Shown one piece after another: positions 1-8,093 of a stretch of DNA of 18,558 bases. Below the pieces are notes generated by a model, which saw only the letters and a program-made list of their open reading frames with translations, was not told the origin of the DNA and ran no database searches. The translations under genes and the position numbers were made by a program. The number at the start of each line of letters is the position of its first letter. The first letter of the stretch is position 1. The DNA is from CAZSVE01 sp964610175 (GTDB lineage Bacteria > Pseudomonadota > Gammaproteobacteria > HK1): contig CAZSVE010000058.1 in the NCBI GenBank assembly GCA_964610175.1, positions 1-18,558 of the forward strand. Reading direction: 5' to 3'.

Positions 1-366
1 TTTTACGTTGGATTCACGTCCAACCTTCAGGCTCATGTGTCTTTGGATAAGGCTCCTTGCCTCTGCCTGCTACCTGTTTCAGCGAGATCCATGTCTCTAT
101 TGCTGTAGCGAGGCTTTGCCTCGGACCAATGAACCATAATCCTGCGCTAGTAAAGAACCGTTAAAACTCGACTCATTCGTGTAGGCCGAGCGGGAAATAA
201 ACAAAGTAGTCGGGTTAACGAAATTTCGGCTAGGGGTTGATTATCGAAAGGCCGGATACTGTGAATGATTCGTGATAAGGTGCAACGCTTCGTCTCGACA
301 ATGCAGATAGTGAATTGGAATATATTGCAACAACAAGAAAATCGATCAAACGGATAACACCTGCTC
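1..366. other. Non-coding leader with hairpins and a dispersed-repeat copy
   Basis: I see no convincing gene here. A 6-bp stem hairpin lies at 7-24 (arms GTTGGA and TCCAAC) and another at 109-123 (CGAGGC, loop TTT, GCCTCG). Bases 105-205 resemble the 3' half of the dispersed repeat described at 16577-16925, including the GAGCGGGAAATA core at 188-199. The remaining 160 bases before the radical SAM gene are relatively AT-rich and could hold its promoter, but no clear -35/-10 pair was found. Confidence 0.5.
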
Positions 367-1260
367 ATGACCCTGTTCGGCTACGACATGCCCCTATATC
401 GCCCCCCTTCCGAGGCGCATAGCTTGATCTTTCAGGTGACCCTGGGATGCAGCTTCAATCAGTGCGCCTTTTGTTCCATGTATCGGACGAAATCGTTCAC
501 CATCCGACCCCTGGCCGAGGTGATCGCGGAGATCCGGGACACCGCCCGTGATTATTCCCATGCGCGGCGGGTGTTTCTCGCCGATGGGGATGCCCTGGCG
601 TGCCCCACGGAACACCTGGAGGCGATCCTCGGCGCGCTCCATGAATGCTTTCCCAACCTGACTCGGGTTACCTCGTACGCGACGCCCGGCAATCTGTTGC
701 GCAAGAGCGTCGAGGAACTGAGCCGGTTGCGGCAACGCGGGCTTGTCCTGATCTATTACGGCATCGAGTCCGGGTCGCTGGAGATCCTGAAACGCATCAC
801 CAAGGGGGCCACGCCGAGATCGATGATAACCGGCATCGAAAAGGCGAACGCGGCGAACCTGAAGGTCTCCGCCACGGTGGTCCTGGGGCTCGGCGGACGG
901 GCGCGCTGGCAGGAGCATATGGACGGTACCATCGCGCTGGTCAATGAATTATCCCTGAATTACCTTTCCACCTTGCAGGTCTATCTGGAACCCATCGTGC
1001 GGGAGGAATTTTCGCGGAAGTTCGCGCGCCTCGGGGGGACTTACGAACCCCAGGACGATCTCGGCATCCTGGCGGAACAGGCCCGGTTCGTGGCGGGGAT
1101 CAATCCGCCCACCCCCGTCATCTTTCGCGCCAATCATGCCTCCAATGCACTGCCCTTGAAGGGGATCCTGCCACGGGATCGGGGGAAGATACTGGATCTG
1201 CTCGGCGCGGCCAGTAATGGCGAGATACCACTGCGACCGCTGACGCAGCGGGGGTTGTGA
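367..1260 (+). CDS. Radical SAM domain protein
   Basis: This 297-aa protein has the N-terminal cysteine cluster of a radical SAM enzyme at C28, C33 and C36 (LGCSFNQCAFC). The spacing is CX4CX2C rather than CX3CX2C, a variant I recall from an uncharacterised COG1032-like family whose members carry a GCSHNxCxFC motif. The cluster would bind a 4Fe-4S centre that cleaves S-adenosylmethionine. YYGIESGS at about 131-138 matches the conserved GxESG strand of the radical SAM barrel. No B12-binding domain precedes it. The ATG at 367 has no strong Shine-Dalgarno sequence; the second Met (residue 8) is an alternative start. It stands alone, with repeats on both sides, so the neighbourhood gives no hint of its substrate. 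Family assignment is firm, function unknown. Confidence 0.85.
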   Translation: MTLFGYDMPLYRPPSEAHSLIFQVTLGCSFNQCAFCSMYRTKSFTIRPLAEVIAEIRDTARDYSHARRVFLADGDALACPTEHLEAILGALHECFPNLTRVTSYATPGNLLRKSVEELSRLRQRGLVLIYYGIESGSLEILKRITKGATPRSMITGIEKANAANLKVSATVVLGLGGRARWQEHMDGTIALVNELSLNYLSTLQVYLEPIVREEFSRKFARLGGTYEPQDDLGILAEQARFVAGINPPTPVIFRANHASNALPLKGILPRDRGKILDLLGAASNGEIPLRPLTQRGL

Positions 1261-1727
1261 GTGGATTGCCAATGGCTCGTGTGAATGATTGGCTCCCCCT
1301 GTGCTGACTATTCGTCTGTTTCTTGCTTTTTGTGGACGTTTTTACCATCCATGGTGCTGGATTTCGGCATCTTCTTCGGTATGACGGGAATCGTGTCGAC
1401 CTGCCGAATGATTCTCGGCTACTAATTTGTTTATTTCCCGCTCGGCTTCGCTGAATGAGTCGAGTTTCACGAAATACCGATTTTGCTTTCCTAGTGGCAA
1501 ATCATGCCTTGCTCGGTTCGAGCACAAGCTTCGCTAGCCCTTCCAACCACCGCCCCCGTCATCCCGGCAGGGAGTGCCGGGAACCGGTTTTGCCAGGGAT
1601 GGCAACGAATAGGCTGGTATTCCGAAATTTTGCTTGCGGTCCCGCCGCGCCAAGTGTGCTACCCGTGAAATCCTGAACAAGATAATCAGAAAATGCGAAG
1701 AGCCGAATTTCGCAATGCTCGCAAGTA
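1261..1727. other. Intergenic region filled by a dispersed-repeat copy (minus orientation)
   Basis: No gene is supported. On the minus strand, 1426-1625 matches the repeat family: the GAGCGGGAAATA end at 1433-1444, the GCAAAAT motif near 1480-1486, the GCGAAGCTTGTGC block at 1522-1534, a hairpin at 1563-1581 (CCCGGCA / TGCCGGG) and the GCCAGGGATGG motif at 1592-1602. The hairpin lies between the convergent ends of the radical SAM gene and the 201-aa gene and could double as a terminator, but there is no T-run. Confidence 0.55.
1426..1625 (-). repeat. Dispersed modular repeat, copy B
   Basis: Read on the minus strand this matches the central and 3' modules of the copy at 16577-16925: the GCCATCCCTGG palindrome arm, a GGGATGACGG block, the GCGAAGCTT block shared with 12893-13002, GCAAAAT, an ACTCGACTCATTC stretch and the GAGCGGGAAATAAAC terminus. 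Similarity was judged by eye and is patchy, with small indels. Confidence 0.6.
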
Positions 1728-2333
1728 TCATGCCGCCCCAAAGAGATTGTGCATGCTTTCTTCGAGCTTTTTGAAGACATAAGGTCCGCTGATATCCATG
1801 ATCTGGTCGATGACCCAGCGGTTGGTTTGGTTGCTGGGCATGGTCTTCAGGACGCGGTCGCCGAAATAGCGCATGAAATCGTAGCCGGGTTGTCCCTCTT
1901 CGAAGGAAAGTGTGGCATAGTCGGCGAGGCGCTCATTGAGCATGGCGATGAATGGGCGACGATAATTACCGGGGCCCGCGATGTCGGTGAGGTTGTCCTG
2001 GATCTGATCGGCAAGCCTTCGTCCCATGGTGTTGATGAACTTCCCGCGATCCTCGTCCTCCAGACCTTCGAAGGCCAAGCGATCGGCGGATTGGACCAGA
2101 AAGGCGACGAATTCGCTGATGACGCCTATCCGCTCCTTGTCGGACAGGTACTCGAAACCTTCGCCGTGGAGTTTTTTCGCCCCTTCCAAAGCGGAGCGCC
2201 AAATGATGTAGGCGACGGTTCCCGCGTTGTCTTCCAGGGTCTTTTCGGAGGGTCTGTTGCGATCCGACTGGTGCCAAACATTTTTAACACGATAATCCAG
2301 GCGATATCCTGTGTTGATGTCCTTAGGGTTCAT
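1728..2333 (-). CDS. Uncharacterised 201-aa protein
   Basis: I do not recognise a named domain. The protein has no signal peptide and no membrane segment, is rich in charged residues and appears mostly helical, so it is likely a soluble cytoplasmic protein. A phrase near the N-terminus (DNAGTVAYIIWRSALEGAKK) and one near the C-terminus (NRWVIDQIMDISGPYVFKKL) look ordered and gene-like. Reading is uninterrupted, the codon pattern matches its neighbours, and it is divergent from rph across a 44-bp gap, which supports a real gene with its own promoter there. The antisense frame is also open for 200 codons, but that peptide is low in recognisable features. The role is unknown; divergence from rph alone does not show a functional link. 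Confidence 0.7.
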   Translation of the reverse strand: MNPKDINTGYRLDYRVKNVWHQSDRNRPSEKTLEDNAGTVAYIIWRSALEGAKKLHGEGFEYLSDKERIGVISEFVAFLVQSADRLAFEGLEDEDRGKFINTMGRRLADQIQDNLTDIAGPGNYRRPFIAMLNERLADYATLSFEEGQPGYDFMRYFGDRVLKTMPSNQTNRWVIDQIMDISGPYVFKKLEESMHNLFGAA

Positions 2334-2377
2334 GGTCTTTTTCTAAAATGATCTTTTTCTAACGATGAGGTGAATCG
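2334..2377. promoter_or_regulatory. Short divergent promoter region with an 11-bp direct repeat
   Basis: The 44-bp gap between two divergent genes contains TCTTTTTCTAA twice (2336-2346 and 2352-2362), with starts 16 bp apart. The rph ribosome-binding site GAGGTG follows at about 2367-2372. Promoters for both genes must lie here or within the coding starts. The direct repeat could be an operator or a slippage product; nothing distinguishes the two. Confidence 0.3.
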
Positions 2378-3103
2378 ATGATGCGTCCCAGTGGTAGAGC
2401 ACCCGATGAATTGCGTCCGTTGCGGCTGACCCGTAACTTTACCAAACATGCGGAGGGTTCCGTACTGGTGGAGGCCGGAGATACCCGGGTGATCTGCACC
2501 GCCAGTGTCAATGATCGGGTCCCCATGTTTTTGAAAGGGCGTGGCCAGGGCTGGGTTACCGCAGAGTACGGTATGTTACCTCGATCCACGGGGGAAAGGA
2601 TGCGCCGGGAGGCGGCGGCAGGCCGCCAGGAAGGACGTACCCTGGAGATCCAAAGATTGATTGGCCGTTCCTTGCGCGCCGTCGTGGATCTCGCTGCTCT
2701 CGGGGAACGGACCATCACCGTCGATTGCGATGTCATCCAGGCCGATGGGGGAACGCGAACCGCGTCCATTACCGGGGGGTATGTGGCGCTTCTGGATGCC
2801 ATCGCGCACCTGAAGGCGACAAGGAGCCTGGCGCGGGACCCGATCCATGGCCAGGTGGCCGCCATCTCCGTGGGTATCCATAAGGGCGTGTCGGTGGTGG
2901 ACCTGGATTATGCGGAAGACAGCGACGCGGAAACCGATATGAATGTGGTCATGAACGGGGGGGGAGGCTTCGTGGAGATCCAGGGGACGGCGGAGGGACA
3001 TGCCTTTCGGCAGGAGGAACTGATGCGCATGCTCGATCTGGCAAGGCAGGGTATCGGCCTTTTGTTGGAGCGGCAACGGCAGGCGCTGGCGGAAAGGGGG
3101 TAA
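2378..3103 (+). CDS. rph: Ribonuclease PH
   Basis: RNase PH is a phosphate-dependent 3'-to-5' exoribonuclease that trims tRNA 3' ends in the cytoplasm as a hexamer. The 241-aa length is normal. The N-terminal RPLRLTRNFTKHAEGSVLVE segment, the WVTAEYGMLPRST block, the arginine-rich stretch of the phosphate site (REAAAGRQEGRTLEIQRLIG) and the family signature CDVIQADGGTRTASITGG at about 119-136 are all present, followed by the GGGGFVEIQGTAEG block. The start at 2378 is preceded by GAGGTG at a good distance; the adjacent ATG at 2381 is an equivalent alternative. A run of eight G at 2957-2964 encodes the glycine stretch and keeps the frame. The usual downstream partner rdgB is absent; a nuclease gene follows instead. 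Confidence 0.97.
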   Translation: MMRPSGRAPDELRPLRLTRNFTKHAEGSVLVEAGDTRVICTASVNDRVPMFLKGRGQGWVTAEYGMLPRSTGERMRREAAAGRQEGRTLEIQRLIGRSLRAVVDLAALGERTITVDCDVIQADGGTRTASITGGYVALLDAIAHLKATRSLARDPIHGQVAAISVGIHKGVSVVDLDYAEDSDAETDMNVVMNGGGGFVEIQGTAEGHAFRQEELMRMLDLARQGIGLLLERQRQALAERG

Positions 3104-3140
3104 ACGGGCAATTCCGTCCCGCGAGGGGTAAGAGCCGAAA

Positions 3141-3991
3141 GGAGCGCCGATCCTCGTCCCCGCATTCATGGGGGCAGGCTCCGTGCCAGGGGTGGTAACC
3201 AAGCGACGGGAGATCGTGCTTCGGACCACGGGAACCGGGAAAACGGTCTCTGAACTTCGATTGCGCTATACTCCCAACTCACCCATCCATGGAGGTAAAC
3301 CCGAATGAGCAGCATTACCTATGAAGAAGTACTTTCCCTACTTCGGGAAACCGACCAGCTAATAAAAGACCAATCCAGGGAAGCCGACCGCCGTTTCAAG
3401 GAAAACGCTCTGGAATCCAAAGAGACCGACCGTAGACTCAAGGAACTCGAGCATATCGTCCGGGAGCAAAGCCGTCAGATCGACAAGCAAACCTACCAGA
3501 TCGAGAAACAGGGCCAACAGATCGGCGGCATCGGCGACAAGTTCGGTTACTTCACCGAAGGCATGGCCCTGCCCTCCATGGAGCGTATTCTCATGGAGCG
3601 CTTCAAGATGACCTTCATCATGCCGCGGGTGCGCATTCGCAAAGATGGCAAGACCATCGAAATCGACGTGTTGGCCTATGCCAATGACGATGTCGACCTG
3701 GCGGTGGTGGTGGAAGTGAAAAGCCGGGTAAAGAACGACGCCATCGAACAGTTGCGAAAGCTGATGACACAGTTTCGCGAATTCTACCCCGAACACCGGG
3801 ACAAGGGATTGGTGGGCATTCTGGCGGGTGTGGATTGGGACCGGGGCATTGCGGAAAAGGCGCGGGAGGTGGGATTTTCGACGGCAGCCATCCGGGACGA
3901 GATCTTCGAGCTGACCACCCCGGAGGGGTTCGAAGCGCGTAGGTGGTAACCGGAATTGCGCGTTCCGATGTGGGCGCGCTTCGGGTGGAAA
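3141..3991 (+). repeat. Tandem duplication unit, copy 1 (851 bp)
   Basis: This matches 4157-5007 at a constant offset of 1016 bp with no gaps. The unit includes about 164 bp of leader, the whole nuclease-like gene and 42 bp after its stop. Differences cluster at the edges: about five in the leader, four in the first 54 coding bases, three around the stop codon. The stretch 3359-3939 (581 bp) is identical to its counterpart. Confidence 0.95.
3305..3949 (+). CDS. Coiled-coil protein with PD-(D/E)XK-like nuclease core (DUF3782-like), copy 1
   Basis: The 214-aa protein has a long charged N-terminal helix, residues 8-75, with heptad-like repeats (RQIDKQT, YQIEKQG, QQIGGIG) that predict a coiled coil. 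The C-terminal half resembles a restriction-endonuclease fold: TIEIDVLAY places E119 and D121, and VVVEVKSRV gives E137-x-K139, the D...ExK arrangement of PD-(D/E)XK enzymes. I recall such proteins as DUF3782 or coiled-coil nucleases, abundant in some cyanobacteria and sulfur-oxidising gammaproteobacteria; their function is not established. The start is well supported by GGAGGT at 3291-3296, 8 nt before ATG. A TATACT at about 3268-3273 may be a -10 box, though no good -35 is seen. It sits just upstream of its twin and convergent to the restriction operon. Confidence 0.8.
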   Translation: MSSITYEEVLSLLRETDQLIKDQSREADRRFKENALESKETDRRLKELEHIVREQSRQIDKQTYQIEKQGQQIGGIGDKFGYFTEGMALPSMERILMERFKMTFIMPRVRIRKDGKTIEIDVLAYANDDVDLAVVVEVKSRVKNDAIEQLRKLMTQFREFYPEHRDKGLVGILAGVDWDRGIAEKAREVGFSTAAIRDEIFELTTPEGFEARRW

Positions 3992-4320
3992 TGATTTGGT
4001 TGTTTCCCGCTCGGCTTCACAATTGGATCAAGTTTTACGAAGCGCTAAATTCGCCTGACCAATACTCAATCATGGTTTGTCCATGCTTCATCGGTTCATG
4101 CGCAAGCTTCGCTGGCATCGTTGCAGTCGAAGCCGCGCACGGCAAATCGATACCAGGGAACGCCGATCCTCGTCCCCGCATTCATGGGGGCAGGCTCCGT
4201 GCCAGGGATGGTAACCAAGCGACGGGAGATCGTGCTTCGGACCACGGGAACCGGGAAAACGGCCTCTGAACTTCGATTGCGCTATATTCCCAACCCACCC
4301 ATCCATGGAGGTAAACCCGA
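3950..4320. other. Spacer between the duplicated genes
   Basis: No gene is seen. It holds the end of duplication copy 1 (to 3991), about 165 bp of sequence absent from the duplicated unit (3992-4156), and the leader of copy 2. The unique part is mostly a minus-strand copy of the dispersed repeat (3996-4114). The copy 2 leader keeps the GCCAGGGATGG motif at 4201-4211. Confidence 0.6.
3996..4114 (-). repeat. Dispersed modular repeat, copy C (3' half)
   Basis: On the minus strand this shows GCGAAGCTTGCGC (near 4101-4113), an ATCCAATTGTGAAGCCGAG stretch and the GAGCGGGAAACAA terminus (about 4000-4012), in the same order as the copies at 1426-1536 and 12893-13002. It is more diverged than those. 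It lies exactly in the interval separating the two duplication units. Confidence 0.5.
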
Positions 4321-5007
4321 ATGAGCACCATCACCTATGAAGAAGTACTTTCCCTGCTTCGGGAAACCGACCAACTAATAAAAGACCAATCCAGGGAAGC
4401 CGACCGCCGTTTCAAGGAAAACGCTCTGGAATCCAAAGAGACCGACCGTAGACTCAAGGAACTCGAGCATATCGTCCGGGAGCAAAGCCGTCAGATCGAC
4501 AAGCAAACCTACCAGATCGAGAAACAGGGCCAACAGATCGGCGGCATCGGCGACAAGTTCGGTTACTTCACCGAAGGCATGGCCCTGCCCTCCATGGAGC
4601 GTATTCTCATGGAGCGCTTCAAGATGACCTTCATCATGCCGCGGGTGCGCATTCGCAAAGATGGCAAGACCATCGAAATCGACGTGTTGGCCTATGCCAA
4701 TGACGATGTCGACCTGGCGGTGGTGGTGGAAGTGAAAAGCCGGGTAAAGAACGACGCCATCGAACAGTTGCGAAAGCTGATGACACAGTTTCGCGAATTC
4801 TACCCCGAACACCGGGACAAGGGATTGGTGGGCATTCTGGCGGGTGTGGATTGGGACCGGGGCATTGCGGAAAAGGCGCGGGAGGTGGGATTTTCGACGG
4901 CAGCCATCCGGGACGAGATCTTCGAGCTGACCACCCCGGAGGGGTTCGAAGCGCGCAGATGGTAATCGGAATTGCGCGTTCCGATGTGGGCGCGCTTCGG
5001 GTGGAAA
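4157..5007 (+). repeat. Tandem duplication unit, copy 2 (851 bp)
   Basis: Second copy of the unit at 3141-3991. The copy boundary at 5007 is sharp: after GGGTGGAAA the two sequences are unrelated. Left of 4157 similarity also stops at once. Putative -10 box reads TATATT here instead of TATACT. Confidence 0.95.
4321..4965 (+). CDS. Coiled-coil protein with PD-(D/E)XK-like nuclease core (DUF3782-like), copy 2
   Basis: This 214-aa protein differs from its upstream twin only at residue 3 (Thr for Ser). The coiled coil (about 8-75) and the E119/D121...E137-x-K139 core are unchanged, so both copies should be equally active. GGAGGT lies 8 nt before the ATG, as in copy 1. The gene ends 86 bp before the end of the convergent res gene, with no strong terminator between; only a weak CGGAA/TTCCG stem follows the stop. 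The two copies could form a homo-oligomer indistinguishable from a single gene product, so duplication may act through dosage. Confidence 0.8.
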   Translation: MSTITYEEVLSLLRETDQLIKDQSREADRRFKENALESKETDRRLKELEHIVREQSRQIDKQTYQIEKQGQQIGGIGDKFGYFTEGMALPSMERILMERFKMTFIMPRVRIRKDGKTIEIDVLAYANDDVDLAVVVEVKSRVKNDAIEQLRKLMTQFREFYPEHRDKGLVGILAGVDWDRGIAEKAREVGFSTAAIRDEIFELTTPEGFEARRW

Positions 5008-5051
5008 AATTTTCGAAAAGGTAAAATAAAGCCATTTGCTGCCCTCTGGCC

Positions 5052-7670
5052 CTATCCTTCCAACACCTTCGACAACCCGGTTTCCCACTCCCCTTCGAAT
5101 ATCAGGGCGCAACCGACCGTTGTTTCCTCATCCACCACCAATTCAAGATCGCCCCGTTTGGTGACATTCTCGAACCGATAGGTCTCGGCGCACGTATCCA
5201 GCACTTTCCGTTTGTATTGGGTATCGGGGTTATCGAGATGATCGCCCTTGGTCTCCAGGATCATGACCCGTTCCTTGCCGCCGTTGTCCTCTCCATCATG
5301 GCTCATGGCGAAGATGAAATCGGGGTAAATCTTGTTCTTGCGCCATCCCTGCAAGGCGTACTGTCGTTGCGCCACGTTGCGATGCCACCAGCGCAGCGCC
5401 CTTTTACCATCCAGGTAACAGGCGACACTTTGCTCGTAGCCGTTGAGATCGTCCTTGTAGACCGGCTCGAACAAGCTCTTTTCTACGGACTGCCCGTCCT
5501 TGCGCCGTAGTTCCTGGCTGTTTGCCGTCCGCTGGGTGATGGTCTCATCCGGCATGACCCAGTTGTGGCTGTCGGTCCGTAACCGGAACTGAATACTTCC
5601 TGCCGCCACGTCCGCCAGAAACAACTTCTCCGCCAAGCGGTCCCGTTCGTCGATCAAATGGGCGCGCAAGGTCTCCAGCACCAGATGGCCCAGCGATCCC
5701 AACTTGTCGCCTTCGATCCCGCGCCTGCTCAATTTCTCGATAACCGTCCTTACATATTCGCGGGCCACCCAGGGATTGGGCACGATGTCACTGATGGAAC
5801 GTACCGCATACAACGGATCGAATGACGCCTGAATCTTGTCCCGGCCCAACTCCCGGGCTTCCATGAATTCTTCCGCATCCGGGTCGGTCACCAGCCCCAC
5901 CTGCACGAGCCGGGTCTCGAACCCTTGCGTGGTCTCCGGTATCTTCTCGGCAACCCCATCGAGGCTTACCCGGTCCCAATCGATGCGGTAAAGAATGTCC
6001 TGCTCATAATCCAATGGGCGGACCTGTTTGCCTTCCACCCAATTCACCACTGGAAGATAGATTCTCAAGTCGCGGAACGGCTTTCTGCGTTTCAGAGGCC
6101 GGGGACCATCACCGCCGGGACCAAAGCCATCGCCCTCCTGGATGCGGTCCACCAGGTCGGACATACCGTCCTGCTCCAGCCCTTTCTTGATCCCCTCCAC
6201 CACATCCCGCGTGGCGACGTGGAAGCAGAAGACGTAGCACTTATCCAACGCCGCGACACCGGTCTTCAGCGTTTCCGGCTGGCGCAGAATGCGGCCGATC
6301 AACTGCGTCATGGCGTTGCGACTGGAAGCGGGCGCAAGGGAGCACAGCACATAGGCGAAGGGGCAATCCCATCCCTCCTGTAACGCCTGCCTGGTGATGA
6401 TGAACCGGATCGGATTGCTGGGGCTCGAGAGGTCCAGGTTTTCCGGCTCCTTGAGATCGTTCTTCTCCGAAGTCTTGATGGCGATCTGTTGTTCACTCAC
6501 CCCCAGGGTCAACAGATATTCCCGTGCATCCTCGGCATGAATGAATCCCGCCTCCCGCTGGTCATTGCCGGTTCGCTCCACCTGCACCAGACAGATGGGT
6601 CGAATATAACGGGCGGTTTCCGCGTGCAGCTTATCGGCCGCCGCCTGCAATCCGTTCAAGTGCTCGAAGCTGGCCCGCAGGCAATCCCGCCAATCGTCAT
6701 CGCCGCGCACCGTGACATCGATGGGCAGCTTGATCATCTCTTCCTTATCCAGCGCCGTGCCGCGCACATCCACCAGCCAATTGCTGTAGATGGGCGGTGT
6801 GCCGTTGGGCCGATCCGCCGGGGTGGCGGAAAGCTCCAATACGAAACAGGGGTTGAATCCGTACAGGGTATCCAGCGCCAGGCGGGAAAACGCCTTGTGC
6901 CCCTCATCCATCACCACCACCGGGCGCGTTACCCGCAGCGCATTGCCCAGGGAATCCTTGATGATGTTGCCCAGTTGCCCGGCATTGCCGTCGCCGTACA
7001 CATCCAGATTGGGCACCTGCGCCAATACATCGGTGTGGGCCTGGAAATCATCCCCGTCCGGGAAGAAACCGCGCACATTGCCCCGGTCCTTGAAGATCTT
7101 CAGGGATTCCTTGCTCTCCCGGTTGGAGGATTGCAGCATCAGCAGCATGACGCAGAGATGCGACTCCACGTCCCGTTTATCCAGCGGCGTCATCTTCTCC
7201 AGAATCCTTACCCGGCCCGCCGCCGCCCGGTCGAGGATCTGTCGGTAGGGATGTTCCCGGTTGTTCAATGCCTTGTGGGTCTGGGTGTAGATGGATTCAC
7301 TGGGCACGATCCACAGCACGAATCCATGATTGGCCCGCAGCCACTTGCTCATGATGCGCGAGACGGCCTGGGTCGCCAGCAGGGTCTTGCCGCCGCCGGT
7401 GGGGATCTTCAATGTCACCGACGGCACCGGTCGCCCCGCGCCATCGGTGCGCGGACTGAACGGCACACCAGCCCGCGACTTGGGCAGCTTGCCATCGGCT
7501 CGGAACGCCTCCCAGGCCTTTGCGGTGTAGTCCGGCACCGCCAAATCCAGATCGGGATCGGCCTGGATCAGCTTTTCCACCTTGCGGGCATTCAGATGCT
7601 TCTCGACCAAGGCATCCAGATAGCCATCGAAGGTATCCAGCACCGCTTGCTGAAAGTCTTTCAGCTCCAT
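5052..7670 (-). CDS. res: Type III restriction enzyme, Res (helicase-nuclease) subunit
   Basis: The 872-aa protein has the superfamily 2 helicase motifs in order: TGGGKT (91-96, Walker A), DEGH (255-258, motif II), SATP (281-284, motif III) and QLIGRILRQP (456-465, motif VI). The C-terminus carries a PD-(D/E)XK nuclease core, YPDFIF with D784 and ETKG with E806 and K808. This is the layout of the type III Res subunit, which translocates or slides on DNA with Mod and cuts unmodified sites. Length is near the family norm. The start at 7670 has GGAGG 7 nt upstream and is overlapped by the end of the DUF559 gene. It is the last gene of the minus-strand operon, separated from mod by four small genes. 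A solitary type III-like helicase is excluded by the clear mod gene in the same operon. Confidence 0.93.
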   Translation of the reverse strand: MELKDFQQAVLDTFDGYLDALVEKHLNARKVEKLIQADPDLDLAVPDYTAKAWEAFRADGKLPKSRAGVPFSPRTDGAGRPVPSVTLKIPTGGGKTLLATQAVSRIMSKWLRANHGFVLWIVPSESIYTQTHKALNNREHPYRQILDRAAAGRVRILEKMTPLDKRDVESHLCVMLLMLQSSNRESKESLKIFKDRGNVRGFFPDGDDFQAHTDVLAQVPNLDVYGDGNAGQLGNIIKDSLGNALRVTRPVVVMDEGHKAFSRLALDTLYGFNPCFVLELSATPADRPNGTPPIYSNWLVDVRGTALDKEEMIKLPIDVTVRGDDDWRDCLRASFEHLNGLQAAADKLHAETARYIRPICLVQVERTGNDQREAGFIHAEDAREYLLTLGVSEQQIAIKTSEKNDLKEPENLDLSSPSNPIRFIITRQALQEGWDCPFAYVLCSLAPASSRNAMTQLIGRILRQPETLKTGVAALDKCYVFCFHVATRDVVEGIKKGLEQDGMSDLVDRIQEGDGFGPGGDGPRPLKRRKPFRDLRIYLPVVNWVEGKQVRPLDYEQDILYRIDWDRVSLDGVAEKIPETTQGFETRLVQVGLVTDPDAEEFMEARELGRDKIQASFDPLYAVRSISDIVPNPWVAREYVRTVIEKLSRRGIEGDKLGSLGHLVLETLRAHLIDERDRLAEKLFLADVAAGSIQFRLRTDSHNWVMPDETITQRTANSQELRRKDGQSVEKSLFEPVYKDDLNGYEQSVACYLDGKRALRWWHRNVAQRQYALQGWRKNKIYPDFIFAMSHDGEDNGGKERVMILETKGDHLDNPDTQYKRKVLDTCAETYRFENVTKRGDLELVVDEETTVGCALIFEGEWETGLSKVLEG

Positions 7671-8092
7671 GTGCCGCCTCCGCCATTTTCCCCTTCTCCC
7701 TCAGGGACAGGGCCTCTGGCTTTGTCCCCCTCTCCCTCTGGGAGAGGGCCGGGGTGAGGGGCATCCAGCAACACCATGCGAATCCTCTCCAGCACCGCGT
7801 CCATGTCCCGCAACATCTCGTTATTCCAGAACCTCAACACGCGATAACCGCGAGATCCCAGAACACGGCTTCTATTTTGATCGTATGTCTGCTGTTCCGC
7901 ATGCTGCCCGCCATCAAGCTCAATAATCAATTTTGCCTCCAGACAAGCGAAATCAACGATATACGGTTCTACTGGCATCTGACGCCGAAACTTAAAGCCG
8001 GATAATTGCCGATTGCGCAAATGGCGCCACAAGAGCTTTTCCGCATCCGTCGCGTTTTGTCTCAATGAGCGGGCGCGTTCCTTGTTTTTCAT
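7661..8092 (-). CDS. DUF559 (Vsr-like) endonuclease-domain protein with repeat-encoded tail
   Basis: Residues 1 to about 110 are a typical DUF559 domain: RSLRQNATDAEKLLWRHLRN, FKFRRQMPVEPYIVDF (D47) and IIELDGGQHA (E58, D60, Q63, H64), then GYRVLRFWNNE. The fold is related to Vsr mismatch endonucleases; biological function is not established. Residues from about 111 on (PHPGPLPEGEG ... PVPEGEGENGG) are low complexity and are encoded by palindromic PLPEGEG-type repeats at 7690-7763, so the natural C-terminus is probably replaced or extended. The gene overlaps the start of res by 10 bp. Genes of this family often sit beside such repeats, as I recall; here an oppositely oriented repeat lies just upstream (8094-8128). 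A co-transcribed nuclease accessory of the restriction system, or a passenger, are both possible. Confidence 0.88.
   Translation of the reverse strand: MKNKERARSLRQNATDAEKLLWRHLRNRQLSGFKFRRQMPVEPYIVDFACLEAKLIIELDGGQHAEQQTYDQNRSRVLGSRGYRVLRFWNNEMLRDMDAVLERIRMVLLDAPHPGPLPEGEGDKARGPVPEGEGENGGGGTWS
7690..7763. repeat. Palindromic PLPEGEG-type repeat, two units
   Basis: Two palindromic units sit here: CTTCTCCCTCAGGGACAGGG near 7697 and a better one at 7729-7763 around CCTCTCCCTCTGGGAGAGG, ending GGTGAGGGG. On the minus strand they encode the PLPEGEG and PVPEGEG peptides at the end of the DUF559 gene. Repeats of this type are common across many proteobacteria. Confidence 0.8.
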
Positions 8093-8093
8093 C

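Noticed and set aside
1749..2351. 200-codon plus-strand frame opposite the 201-aa gene
   Set aside because: Start and end nearly mirror the minus-strand gene and there is no ribosome-binding site. The minus frame gives a more balanced soluble protein. Some doubt remains because neither protein has a recognised domain.
2957..2964. Run of eight G in rph as a possible phase-variation tract
   Set aside because: It encodes the glycine stretch expected at that place in RNase PH and the gene is in frame; a housekeeping gene is an unlikely target for phase variation.
3141..5007. Assembly artefact as the source of the tandem duplication
   Set aside because: The two units differ at a dozen positions and have different flanking sequences, so a simple assembly duplication is unlikely, though a check with long reads would settle it.
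6489..7757. 422-codon open frame on the plus strand antisense to res
   Set aside because: It lies opposite the conserved helicase motifs of res; its peptide is rich in His, Gln, Arg and Gly and shows no domain, as expected for a shadow of a GC-rich gene.
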